This document shows, in pieces, positions 21,208-32,178 of a stretch of DNA of 64,000 nt; position 1 is the stretch's first letter, and each line of letters starts with the position of its first letter. A program made the position numbers and the translations under genes. The notes below the pieces were generated by a model, which worked only from the letters and a program-made list of their open reading frames with translations, ran no database searches and was not told the origin of the DNA. Location: assembly GCF_000151665.1 (NCBI RefSeq), contig NW_013171822.1:310001-374000 (forward strand). Reading direction: 5' to 3'. Source of the DNA: Blastocystis hominis. Lineage: Eukaryota; Sar; Bigyra; Opalinata; Blastocystidae.

Positions 21208-21775
21208 ATGTGTATTACTCACAAAGGAGCTGTTGTCTTGGAAACAGAGCGACTCCTTCTTCGACCCTTCAAGAAGGAAGACGCTGAATACGTGTTCAAG
21301 TATGCATCTGATGACGAAACTACCCGCTTTATGCGGTTTCAAACTCACAAATCCATAAAAGATAGCGAGGACATCGTAAACATATGGGTGAACGGAAATT
21401 CGGATCCTCATTGCTACAATTGGTGCATCGTCTGCAAGGAATGCGGCGAATGTGTCGGATCGATTGCGATCAATGAGATCGTAGAATACCACAATCAAGG
21501 ATCGATCGGGTACATCTTGCGGAAAGACCATTGGAACAAGGGGCTTATGAGTGAAGCCTGCAAGAGATTGATTCGATTCTGTTTCGAAGAGCTGAACTTC
21601 CAGCGTGTCGAATCCATCCATAGTCAAGAAAACCCTGCTTCGGGGCGTGTGATGGTGAAATCCGGAATGCAATTCGAGGGAACCAAGAAAGAGTATTTCC
21701 CAACCGATCACGGCTATGTTGACTGCAACATGTACGCAATCACTCGTTCTCGATTCGAAACGCTTTTCTCTCATT
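21208..21775 (+). CDS. RimJ/RimL-type GNAT acetyltransferase
   Basis: Single uninterrupted exon. Pattern of bacterial RimJ/RimL enzymes: VVLETERLLLRPFKKEDAEY, GECVGSIAINEI, SIGYILRKDHWNKGLMSEAC (acetyl-CoA loop region), NFQRVESIHSQENPASGRVM, KSGMQFEGTKKEYF. Substrate unknown. It lacks the short introns of its neighbours and reads like a laterally acquired bacterial gene, though this is inference. Near the C-terminus, cleavage after T21775 would give CAT-UAA five bases before TGTTTGTA; otherwise ten further codons run through the signal to TGA 21805-21807. Confidence 0.8.
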
Positions 21776-21779
21776 CCTC

Positions 21780-21795
21780 TGTTTGTAAACAAACA
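21780..21795. terminator. Inverted-repeat bidirectional 3'-end signal
   Basis: TGTTTGTAAACAAACA: the plus strand reads TGTTTGTA for the GNAT gene and the minus strand reads TGTTTGTT for the convergent LamG gene. On both sides a T at the conserved spacing would complete a UAA. Confidence 0.75.
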
Positions 21796-21799
21796 CTCC

Positions 21800-22774
21800 A
21801 TTCCTGAGCATAACCAAAAGCAACCACTGCCTTGTTATACAAATCTCCCGCCAACTTCCGTCCTTCATAAATTTGCTTTATATCCAATGGCTCGATGTTT
21901 TGACCCAGCATCATCAGCATAAACACTCTTCCCTTCAGCAAAGCCCCGTTCTTCGCATCGCCTCCAATAACAACGGTTTGGTACATCTATTGGAATGAGA
22001 AATAGTATTCCAGCTCGCTACCTCGGAAAAGAAGCGCACTTGGACTTTGGAAGCAACGAGCCTTCCATTAATGTAAAGATTACTAATTGCTGGATAGGCT
22101 CCTTCACCTAAAAATAAAATTTCGGATAGAAGAAGCTACTCATTTCACTAATATCCACATCGGGTTCAAAGGGAGAAAAGACGACCGCAATGTGCGTCCA
22201 TTGATTTGCACGTACATGAAGAGGGCTAGATAGAGTTTCACAGGGGGAATTGCGCGATCTCCAAATCACATTTATAGTTCTTCGCATGGAACAACAACAA
22301 CAAATAGCTTACTCACTTGACTTGCTATAATACACACCAAAGCCAATGTTCGAGGAGGTGACGTTACAGGAAATCACTCGATTACCGACAATCATCATGT
22401 TGTCTTCCGGTCCTGAAGCACTTGGCTTGAGCCAGAACATAATCTGCATGAGAAAACGAGAAAACAGCTTACACTCAGATAGGGACTATCAAAATGCGTT
22501 TTCGTATTAATCGCTCCAAGTCCTCCGAAATGATACCCCGATAAGTCTCTAGCAAGGAGTAGATTACCATTAGCCTACGTTGGCTTATAAGATACCTTCA
22601 AACGTTGGCTTCCTAAGCTAGATGACGCGTTCGGAGAGAAAAGAAACTTAGAAAACAACAATCCGAAAAGAACGGCAAGACACACAAAGCTTCCCAAAAT
22701 GATAAGATGGGCGATGTCTCTATTACCTATTTCGTACAAAATCCATGAAGCATACGAGGAAGCCGAGTAGCCAT
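21800..22774 (-). CDS. Single-pass membrane protein with LamG-like domain
   Basis: ATG 22774 gives MATRLPRNRDIA after a 29-nt first intron, then one membrane span (LIILGSFVCLAVLFGLLF) and a concanavalin A/LamG jelly-roll: ANGNLLLARDLSGYHFGG, MFWLKPSASGPEDNMMIVGN, ANQWTHIAVVFSPF, SNLYINGRLVASK, VVIGGDAKNGALLKGRVF. Introns of 29, 33, 32 and 35 nt are clear; one junction needs a 21-nt GT-AG interval and is doubtful. The end is FGYAQE with UAA made by cleavage after the minus-strand T at 21800. Lectin- or matrix-like surface role is inference. Confidence 0.75.
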
Positions 22775-22835
22775 TTTTCCAAAAATGTGATTTCAATATA
22801 AAAACCTCATTTATTTTGTAACAACAAACCAAAAA

Positions 22836-24044
22836 TTAGCTCATTAGTAAAGAGCATACTATGATCGTGGTAACTCCCAACAAGAAGAGGAGCAAGAACC
22901 CAATCAGAACAGGAATCGTCAACCACTTGCAATGGGCGCTTAGCGGATGGTACAAAAACGGACAAAGCTGAGGAAACTGTCCCCAAGGGAAAAAGGACAG
23001 AGAAAAAGCAACACCGATGCAAATGCCTGCGATATCAACGGCCACCGAATATACATAGAGGAAAAATGCCAGAATAATATCCACCACCAACGACCCTATC
23101 AGACAGATCAACGTAAGTGTTAATTTATGTTTTGGGGGTCCGCAGCACATTCGAATAATGTACGCGATGAGCACGTTCATTTGGAGCACTAAGGACCAAC
23201 TCCGAAACCCATTGACTGTGCTTGAAGGAAAAAGCAGATAGGAAGTGCACAAAATACAGAGCTGTGTGTACAAAAAGGACCCCAAAAGGCGGATCTCCGT
23301 GTAGTGAAACTCAGCGAGCAGCAGCAACTCGCACAGAACGTTGAGTGTGATGTAAGACAAACAATCAATGACTCCTTCGTGGGTGAATGGAAATAGGAAG
23401 AATGTCACCAGCTTCACTTGGGTAGTGCTCAGTGGGGTAAAACTCCAGTTAAGCATTCCACAAGAGAGGAAGAAGCAGCTTGAAATCCCCACCATGGAGT
23501 TGGAGGAGAAGGGCGCCAGTCCCTTCCGAAAGAAGAGAACAGTCATATATACAATAGAAATGGCAGAAATGTATGTGATCGAGTGGAGAAACCAAGAGAG
23601 AAAGTGAAAAGAGGGGGACGTTTTGACTTCCTTGCCTTCCAGAGAAAAATTGTTGCTACTTGGCGTATTTTCAGAGGACTAGGCGTAAGAAACCCGCAAC
23701 CACAGCTAACTAGCTCAGGAATCGTACTGAGGGAATCGGTCAGTACTTGCTACAGTGAGATAGTTAAAACGGATTGTACCTTCATAAAATCACTAGGTTC
23801 ATCATCAAATTGAATATACATTTGAATGGTCTTCGTCTCCAAAGTGTCCATATCCAAGTGATGGGTTAACAATCTGTACTTCTGTCAACCAAATAGCTTG
23901 ACAACATATCAAAATGACATCTCCAAAACGATAACCGCCCAGGTCTTTATGATTCATTCGAATCGATAAATAGGCATGACTGCATTCACATGAATTTAAT
24001 AAATGTGCATTCGAAATTAGAGAATAATAGCCCTTTCTGGTCAT
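22836..24044 (-). CDS. Multi-pass (about 7 TM) membrane protein
   Basis: Spliced with a 37-nt (donor GTCATT), a 30-nt (GTACAA...CTGTAG) and a 32-nt (GTTAGC...CCTAG) intron in the N-terminal hydrophilic third. The remaining 236 residues are one exon with about seven hydrophobic segments (ITYISAISIVYMTVL, MVGISSCFFLSCGMLNWSF, LLGSFLYTQLCILCTSYLLF, LICLIGSLVVDIILAFFLY, PVLIGFLLLFLLGVTTIIVC). No signature residues I can tie to a family; a lung-7TM-like or GPCR-like protein is possible. Ends at TAA 22838-22836 with GGTTTGTT just past it. The LamG gene starts about 60 bp further along on the same strand. Confidence 0.6.
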
Positions 24045-24107
24045 TAGAGTTTTTTCTAGTTCGGGTCATTATCAACTTTCCATTCCGTAGTTGTCTTTGT
24101 GGAAAGC

Positions 24108-26362
24108 AATGAATACTGCTGTATCCAAGGCCAGTCTTGGAGAAGAACACCAAAACCTGGCAAAACTGTTTTGTATGGAGCCAGGGAATGACTGGGAGGA
24201 GGTGTTCGTTGGCATCTGCTCTGTTCTTCAACGAGTGAGTGTTTTTACCAATTTGTTTGAAAGTGTATTCACAATATGTAGGAAAATGGAGAATGGGAAC
24301 TCGTAATGAATGGTGTTGATAAGATGGTAGGGAAGGTCCTCCCAATGGTGATTAACGAAATGACTACATATGAAGCGGTGGATGGTATGGAATTGTGTGT
24401 ACAATGAACTGATATTGCAGAAATGTTACTATTATGGAAGGAAAGCAAGTTCTCCTACTCCTTGAGTTTTCTTCAGTCGGAGGACCGCGATTCTATCATG
24501 TAAATTTCCTTTCTGTTCTTCACGTAGGATGCTGATTCAAGCCGCGCAAAAAGCGACCGCGGAGCATCGCGCCACCAACGACATTTCCGAAGAAGTGTCT
24601 CTAGATCTCCCTTCCGTGTCCGTTGACTCTGTCCACGAGATCTATCTCATTTTGTCCAATGCTGACGTGATCCAGCGCGATTCGTTCAGAACTCTATTAT
24701 GTAAAAATGTATTTTGATTTTTTTCTATTTTGAATGAATGTAACGTCCAGGAATACGCTTATCTTCACGATCTTTTGAACGTCTTTCCCCAGCTGGAAGA
24801 GCAGCACAAGCAGGACTCGCTCACCGAGTTGTACGACATCTGTCACTTGATCTGTGGACTCATTGAGCGCATGTGACGCGTAGTAGACTTGGGGTATGAA
24901 GATTTGGTGGGCGAGCTTTTCGCGGACGACAATTTCAGCAAATTCATCGGAATCATGGAGTGTATGAACGGATGTAAACATGGTAACGAGCAGACAAGCC
25001 GGAACTGCCCTTCAAAGCGGAGTATCGGCAGTTTTTCAACACGCAGGTGCATTGCTGGAATACTATTCCGTGTCTGACGGAGGAGGTGAAGGCGTTGATC
25101 CACAAACTCTATCGCTTGATCTTCTTCCGCGACGCCGTGGATCCGCAACCCATCAACGAGATCATTCCCTCCGCTTTAGGGATTCATATCATCGACACAC
25201 AGCACAAAATCGTTTTGTCCATCGCTACAAATACCGCGATTCTTGATATGATTCTGGCGTGGCTGAAAGGAAAGAACTCGGAACGAAAGGTGTCGATTGG
25301 AATTTTGACGGAATTGATGTTTCACACGAAGGAATTGGGTGTTGAAGAACAAGAATTGATCGTGAAGTCGGTGAATCGGAGTGGAAGTGATGCGTAGAAA
25401 GCTGGAAGGTTCGACGGATCGGCTTTCGAATTCGCTTTTTGAATTGCTGGGCGAGCGAAGCGTGGAGGAGCACGATGTGTCGAGGCTGATGAACATTCTG
25501 GATTATCGCGTGTCGTTCAATAGCGAGTCGTTCCGCGAGTTCGTTCTGGCGAAGAAGTGCGGATTGTTCGAGATAGTGATGAGCAAGCTGATCGATGATG
25601 TATGTTGTTTTATAATGTTGTTTTGAATTGTTTGGCATGGGCGAGTGGTTCTCTCCCCTTTCTTTTCTTTTCTTTTTTTATGTTTGTTGATCCATTTCTC
25701 ACCTTTTCAGAAGCATTACGAACTCCAGCTGGCCAGTCTTAACATCATTCACACGCTTCTAGAGAGTGCGGAGGGATCTCGCAATTACTCGCAGTTCGTT
25801 CAGGCGTTCTACGAGGACTTTTATCCCCTCGCACTTCCCGCCATCACAAACAAAACACCCGCAGCATCTCTGGTGCTCCGTCTTTTTACCGAGTTTGAAG
25901 AAAAGCACGGCACCAACGCGCAGTTTTTTCTTCTCAAAAACAACGTCATTCCGTCGATTCTCGAGTTTCTCCACTCTTCAAACCGAACTCTTCAACTTTG
26001 TTTCCTCTTTCATTCCGACTCAGTCATTCGTAGCCTGCCTTCAATTCTTCTCCAATTGTCTCGCATCCTCGCAGATGTGGTATCGGCGATTCTTCATCAA
26101 ACGCAACTATCTGAAGCCCGTCGTTCTATTCGGCGAGGGGCACGCATCGGAGGATTCGCTCGTGATGTCGGCCTTCTTCAATCTCATTCGAATCTGCGTA
26201 AACACGACGAATAACGATCTCAACGAACACATTCGGATGCAACTGGCGGATTGCAAGAGGCTCACCGCGCTTCCCGTGATGGCCTCGCTGCTGCCGCTGA
26301 GGAAACGAGAGGGAGACAACGAAGAGGACATTCTGTCGAAGTTGCTGCGCATTGAGGAGTAA
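24108..26362 (+). CDS. PPP4R3: Protein phosphatase 4 regulatory subunit 3 (SMEK/PP4R3)
   Basis: Introns 24235-24281, 24385-24420, 24500-24527, 24709-24750, 24854-24883, 24962-24993, 25371-25401, 25600-25710 (111 nt) and 26000-26033. The RanBD/PH-like start (ENGEWELVMNG, LLLWKESKFSYSLSFLQ) is followed by the SMEK Armadillo-like domain: LLCKNEYAYLHDLLNVFPQL, YEDLVGELFADDNFSKFIG, CLTEEVKALIHKLYRLIFF, FREFVLAKKCGLFEIVMSKL and RRFFIKRNYLKPVV. It targets PP4 to FxxP-type substrates. The protein stops at KLLRIEE, without the long acidic tail of animal SMEK. Intron 8 is exceptional in length and contains a full 3'-end signal. Confidence 0.88.
25681..25688 (+). terminator. TGTTTGTT inside PP4R3 intron 8
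   Basis: Exact octamer on the coding strand within the 111-nt intron, after an in-frame TGA at 25624-25626. Could direct premature polyadenylation. Confidence 0.5.
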
Positions 26363-26392
26363 ATGCGTTTCTTTTGCTTCCTGTTTCTTGGG

Positions 26393-26400
26393 AACAAACA
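26393..26400 (-). terminator. TGTTTGTT signal creating the TRAPPC6 stop
   Basis: Minus-strand octamer; the minus-strand T at 26405 becomes the U of UAA with the standard four-base gap. Confidence 0.75.
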
Positions 26401-26404
26401 CACG

Positions 26405-26980
26405 ATACGGAGGTGAGGATGAATTCGTAGTCTCCACTATTCCGGTTCTGACGGAATGTTGCCGTGACTTGGAAACCTGCTAAAGACATGATGCCATCAA
26501 GCATGCCTTTGTAAAGAAGGGCATAAGCGCGTAAACGAGTTTGTCCGTTTGCAAGAGGCTGGATTTTCGACAGAGGACGAATCCGCTTGCTCGAAAGCAC
26601 GAAAATATTCTACCTTTCATATATACGGATAAGAAATACGCTGTTATCTGTGTGCATCGATGGACATTCCTCTCCAAATACATCCAACCAAAAATTGGAG
26701 CAAACGTCGCGCATCACTTCGATTAGATTGTTCCAAGCGGGGTTGTGTATCTTTTGACTGCAGTTCAATGAAAACACAGATATCAAACTTTTCTGCCCAT
26801 CGATATCCAATGGAAACGCCAAGTGATTCAATTTTCCTAGATTCTTCATTGTCACTCGATTCAGAGACTTCGGACCATTTATCACCAACCTACGATTGAC
26901 GATTGCTAATCTCCTCCTACTATCATATTTACCATTTCAAAGCACATCAAATCATATGCATCACCGGATATATCACTCAT
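26405..26980 (-). CDS. TRAPPC6: TRAPP complex subunit 6 (Trs33)
   Basis: ATG 26980 (MSDISGDAYDLMCFEMVNMI), introns 26890-26920 (31), 26758-26788 (31) and 26590-26613 (24, short). Bet3-fold signatures: IESLGVSIGYRWAENQK, then LIEVMRDVCSNFWLDVFG (the MKFICKDFW region of TRAPPC6), SKRIRPLSKIQPLANGQ, YALLYKGMLDGIMSLAGFQV and DYEFILTSV. The length (about 155 aa) and end fit the family only if UAA is created after GTA-T at 26405; otherwise the frame reads into an unrelated tail. TRAPP acts as a tether and Rab GEF on Golgi membranes. Confidence 0.85.
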
Positions 26981-27003
26981 GTTACAAAACGAAATAGATT
27001 TAT

Positions 27004-27011
27004 AACAAACA
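27004..27011 (-). terminator. TGTTTGTT 3'-end signal of the AAAP gene
   Basis: Octamer placed so that the T of the genomic TGA is the predicted cleavage base; only 23 bp separate it from the TRAPPC6 ATG. Confidence 0.7.
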
Positions 27012-27013
27012 AT

Positions 27014-28695
27014 TCAAGAAGACTTCAACTGGTGGATCATATCGACTACGGAACTGTATGTGCAGATTACCATGACAAAGAAAAATAAAGTGAGAATAAT
27101 AATATCTTCCATCCATAGCCACAAGCCTTGCTTCTTACCAACTGCCACCATGTGTAATGCAGCAGGGATTAATTGAGACACAACAACACCTGTGAAGCTT
27201 CCAATTGACAATGAAGGAAATCTCAAGTATCTTCATTTGAATTCAAGGATATTGATTGCATTGATTGAACTGAAAATCGGAATATAGAAACCAAGAACAG
27301 TCAGCAATACCACTTGGATCGTTCGCGTCCAAAAACGATATGCATCCTTCACGAAGAATTTACCATCACGATGAGCTAACCAATTAAACGCAATGTAAAA
27401 TATCAAACGCTTATTGGTTTCCAGAATTTGGAAGCACGGAAGCAAAAGAAGAGGATAAGATCCCCATAAAGTAATGAGCATAGTGATGGCAATGATGATG
27501 TAATAGAGAGAGTCCTGGGGCAGATTCATCAAAATTGCGCCGTGAATTCCATCTAGAAGTGACTCTAAAACTGGTATAATGAACTTGGATCCGATCGATA
27601 CATGAGGAACAGAATGATACCAGGAATAAGATAAAGTAAACCGATAGTAATTACTCCAAAGTTGACATAGCGACCGACTTTTGGTTTGTATGCTTCCTTC
27701 ATTTCGTTCTATTCGTTAGACTTTACTCAGAGAATAAGAATATATACATAAAGAGGGAATAATAACAACATAAAACCAAAAGCATTGATTACAATACCCA
27801 ATGTCGAAAGAACGTCTTTGAAACTCAGAGGCCATAAAACTGATGAATCCCAACTCAGGCCAAATGTGATTCCTCCATAACTATTTCGTTACACGCATTA
27901 ATCAATTCATTCTTACATCAAAGCTGCTACGAAGGCAACAATCAGCGCTATCAATCCCAAAGAAGAAATTCCGGCTAACAAACTAGTAACATCACAATCA
28001 ATCACAGAAAACAAACGTCGGATTTTTGAAAATGCAAGTCAACCAACACAAAATGAACAAAATGATGGTTGCAACTAATCGACGCGTCGTTTCGTTTTCC
28101 GAAAACGAATTGAACCACGGCAAACTCACGAGTAGATCTGTCATAAGTACCATGGTTCCCATATCCGATCCCCAAAGAGTAATTAAAGTACTGAGTAACA
28201 TTAACCAATAGCCAAAAGTTCCGAAACACTTGTAGCAAAGAACGGTATAATCGTTGTCAAGGTTATACCTTGGGTCCTTTTCAATCTAGATATAGAAAAT
28301 CCCTAAATAGTACTACCTTTTGCTCTCCCTTATAATGATTATACACTTGAAGCAATCTCCAGGTGGTAGTTGCATATATGTACACAGTATAGAGAGTGAA
28401 CAATGTACCAGTAACTAAACCCATCTGGTTGGTGAGATGATGGCAAGAGTGCTTACCTTCCATATTGTGAATGGAAATATCAAAGAGGTAGAGCCTGTAA
28501 TTGACTTCATAAGGTTTGCAGCGAACTAATTCACACACTTCCATAATGATCTACCTGAAACCCGGTAGACTTATCGCTCTCATCTACCTCGTCCTCAATA
28601 TCCGAAAGAGGTGTATTCACATCACTAACTTCGGGCTCCGACTCTATTCATCAGTGTTTCAAAACGTAGAAACTCTCAATATCAGTAGTATTCAT
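27014..28695 (-). CDS. Amino acid/auxin permease family transporter (AAAP)
   Basis: ATG 28695 (MNTTDIEKSEPEVSDVNT), an acidic N-terminus, then the AAAP start FAANLMKSITGSTSLIFPF. Introns of 30, 29, 32, 31, 34, 36, 39 and 32 nt give about ten spans: MGLVTGTLFTLYTVYIYATT, YWLMLLSTLITLWGSDMGTM, SLGLIALIVAFVAALIYGG, VNFGVITIGLLYLIPGIILF, YYIIIAITMLITLWGSYPL. The last junction, before FPSLSIGSFTGVVVSQLIPA, could not be placed exactly. Genomic TGA 27016-27014 coincides with the polyadenylation-made UAA position. Substrate unknown. Confidence 0.8.
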
Positions 28696-29854
28696 TAATA
28701 TTTTTTGATCTTCACTATATTCCCCATTTTTCCCACGGAACATTGTTTCTCCTTTTTTGATCTATGGTTTTGGGTGTGAGTCTACATCGCGAATACCGAT
28801 GTCAAGCTAATTTTTGATTGTAGCGTTAGGTGATTTTCCCCGATTCGCAATATAGTCACACTAGTACTAGTAAATAGTATAATTGATAAAGGAATGTGTT
28901 ATTGTCATGAATACATAGCAAATTGATACTACCAATAGGAAAGAGTAGCTCATTCAGGAGCGTGTTCAAATCCACAATATTACCATATTAGATTCATAGG
29001 GTATAAACTGTTTTCCTAATATATCATAACATTATTCTAGTAAGTTTTCATGAGGATCATTCTTTCACTCTGAATTGCGTTCATATTTCTGAAACATGCC
29101 ACTTCTTAATATTTAAATTCAAATATGCAGTCTATATGGGGTGTGTAAATCCAACAATCAACAAGTTCTGTGCTTATTCATGTAGTCACAATCTAAATTC
29201 TTTAAGTAAACATATTATAATATCGAAAACGAGATGGAATAGATGAAGAATTGTGATGTGGCCATTTCTATTGATTTTGTTAAATCAGTGTATCTACAGA
29301 TGTTATATCAGTACGAATGTAAAGAGAGATTCTCCTAGTAACTTGTATGGAACGTACTGTGGGTTAGAAGCATCACTTTTTATGATTCAATAACTTTATT
29401 ATAGCGTAAATTACTAATATCCACTGTTTTTTAGCCAATAAAAACGTGCTATAAATGATAAAGACAATTGTGAATGCTATTATGAACCGTAGATGTATGA
29501 TACGGAAATAGGCACATGAAAGCAGAATGATCGTATTCAAGGGTACATTTAATAATGAAACAGTCTTCTGAACATCAGCATGGACCAATGACATTCATTA
29601 ATCAATAATACCAAAAATTCAAAAAATACCAGCAAGAATAGTCGACTGTTCACAACTAGTGATTACCTACTGATTCTTAGATACATTTGATGGAGTATAT
29701 TCATTATAGAAAACGTACTCTTGATATCCACAAAGCATAAACCTAGTTTCGATTTACAATGGAATAAAACGAAAGATGATGTTTGTATTTGAGCTCATCA
29801 CTAATATTTCGACACACAACCATTTAGAATAAACAAGCAAGAAAAAAACTGAAA
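28696..29854. other. AT-rich intergenic stretch with one doubtful small frame
   Basis: No splice-supported gene. A 73-codon minus-strand frame at 29373-29594 with two hydrophobic stretches (TIILLSCAYF, FIIAFTIVFIIYSTFLLAKK) could be a small membrane protein but has no support beyond being open in AT-rich DNA. Confidence 0.4.
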
Positions 29855-31338
29855 CTAGAACAAACTAGGAGGTATAAAACAATTCGATTTGCGGCCAACA
29901 AGGTAGGGGAGCTTTCCAATTAGAGATGAAGCAAGAATGGTAAATGTACTGCTCTTTGTACCAACGAGTTCGTCGCAAATACCCAGAGTAGCCAAATCGA
30001 GCAGTGTATTGCTGAGATCCATATTCTCTTTCTTTGGAAAATCGATATTCCCTGTATGGGCCGCTTTTCTGTGGAAGGAAACCACTTTACGATTGGGAAG
30101 CATGTTTTTGATTTTCTGTACTGCAGAATTGGAATCAGAAGATACAAAGATGGTTGCATTTTTCAATTTTGAAACGATTGAGCAATTGCCAAAAGATGGA
30201 ATATTGCTATTCAACAAAAACTGATGAGTGTCCTTAAAGTCGGAGATTGTATTACCCATTCGCATATGAAAACCAATACACTTCCCTTCTCCGATTGCCT
30301 TTCTTCTTGCGCCCACTTTCTCCAAAAACTGTTTACTAAATACAAAATGATTCTTCATTACATAGGATAAAACACGGAATCCATAAACACCAGAATGGGC
30401 TGAATTGAATGGTTCATTCTTTAAAAACCCAAGTCTCACAAGAGAATTGTAAGTTTGGTTGTTATATGTCATCCAAGCAAACAGAGGACAATTTGTAGTG
30501 ATTCTTATGAATCTTCTTTTAAAAATAGTATTAATTGGATGTTGCATCAAGTATTGTGCTATAATCGAGTCTTTTGAGAAACATGTATCTATTTGTGAGA
30601 AGGAAGTTCGTCTCGGAAAATTATGATTGAAAGAGTATTGAACTGGCTTGTTTGACAAGTCCGTAATTGTAAAATACATTCGGGAATTTGGATAAGGAAC
30701 TAAATCAAAGATAATAACGAAAAAATACAAATGATTGTGGCGTTCAAAAGGGATGCGATCACATAGTAAGAAACAATACCGAAGAACTTGTTTGCCAGAC
30801 CTCCTTCACCTAATTGACATTTCACATACTTGGACAGGTCCGATTCTTGTCTCTTTTGATTATTTAGTGCTCTTCTTTTGTATGCAGAATAGTGTTTTCG
30901 TCTGGCTCTGCTGCTCTTTCTTTTCACTATTCTTGGTTTCTCCACAACTCTTGTATTCACATTACCTGTAATAATTTTTTGTGTTACATTTGAAATAGAT
31001 CTCGTTACCGTTGTATTTGTAGCCACAATCATGCTGGTACGTACAACTGTATCGTTTCTTGAGACTTCTGTTGGAAATGTATTATTAACAGCTAATGAAC
31101 TGCAGTTGTCGAATAGAACACTCTGGTAAGCCAAAGAAGAATTTTGTTTCGGATTCGGTGTTCTGGTTCTAAAGAGATCGAACTGCAATCCTTTGTATTG
31201 CTAAATCTAATATCAAATTCAAAAGTGTACATTCTTCTCTAGTACGAACGTAACTCCGCTTAATACCGATCTTGACACATTTGTAAAACCATAAAGTACT
31301 AAAAGAATACAAAAAACAAAACATCCATTGCATGACAT
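29855..31338 (-). CDS. Type II membrane fucosyltransferase-like glycosyltransferase
   Basis: ATG 31338 gives a signal anchor (MSCNGCFVFCILLVLYGF), then a 45-nt intron, a basic stem (PRIVKRKSSRARRKHYSAYK), a 29-nt intron and the catalytic part. The motif QLGEGGLANKFFGIVSYYV has the GxGN-like N-terminal loop of fucosyltransferases, CIGFHMRMG the H-x-R motif, and SSTFTILASSLIGK the acceptor-end motif. Many N-glycosylation sequons (NSS, NNT, NTT, NVT) fit a Golgi or ER lumenal enzyme. A diverged relative lies at 50.7-52.2 kb with HVRTG and STFG at the same places. Family (GT23/37/65/68-like) not resolved. Confidence 0.7.
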
Positions 31339-32160
31339 TTCAAAAATAATGACCAAAAATGTATGTGTTTTTCTGCATAGAAATAATAATAATGCTGTAT
31401 TTTCTTTTATCTTTTCAGAAAAATGTTCCATCATGAGTAAAATAATGAATAAAACTATATCGCAGCAAACTAGCACATTGTTTAGCTTTTCTTTCCAAGT
31501 GATCAAATTGTTATTTTACTTGTATTAAATGTGGAAAGCTCTTTTTTGTTAAAATGTATTAATGTTCTTATTGACATTTTTATCATAGTGACAAAAGGTT
31601 ACTGAAAGTGGAATACAAATAAACGTTCAATTATCATCAAGTTGATTAGAATACAAGAGTCAGTACAATTGAAAGAAGCGATGAGTCTGGATCTTTTCTC
31701 ATGATACAGAGAGTATCAAGTTCTAAACAACAGCAGTATTGATCCATTTTGTTTAGCCGCTATCAGTTCGTTAGGCTACATCTATTTCTATTCATAGGTA
31801 GTGACTTTACGCTAAATAGAGTATTACAAAGCTATATCACACAAATACTCTAACTGTGAAATGGGTTCATTTGCTTTATTTATTCAAGATTATTCAAATA
31901 TAAAATATCACACATGAGTGTGAAGAGTGATTCAATCATAGTAAGATGTTGCACCTCATCTAATTACAATAGTAACACGCAGCAATGTGCTTTAGAAATC
32001 ATTTCGTTTTTCGTTTACCCACTGAATCACTAGACTTAGTAAAGGCAAGGATTGTAGCTAGAAAAGCTACGTGGTTCGTTTTATTTTAAATGCATTCACA
32101 CAACCATTATCTTCAGCCCTATTTTCATTTCTATTTACAAATAACAATGATTCCCTATAT
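31339..32160. other. AT-rich intergenic stretch
   Basis: No gene, repeat or RNA recognised between the transferase start and the bromodomain gene 3' end. Confidence 0.5.
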
Positions 32161-32168
32161 AACAAACA
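32161..32168 (-). terminator. TGTTTGTT 3'-end signal of the bromodomain gene
   Basis: Octamer about 10 nt past the minus-strand TAA. Confidence 0.7.
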
Positions 32169-32178
32169 ATCCATTACA

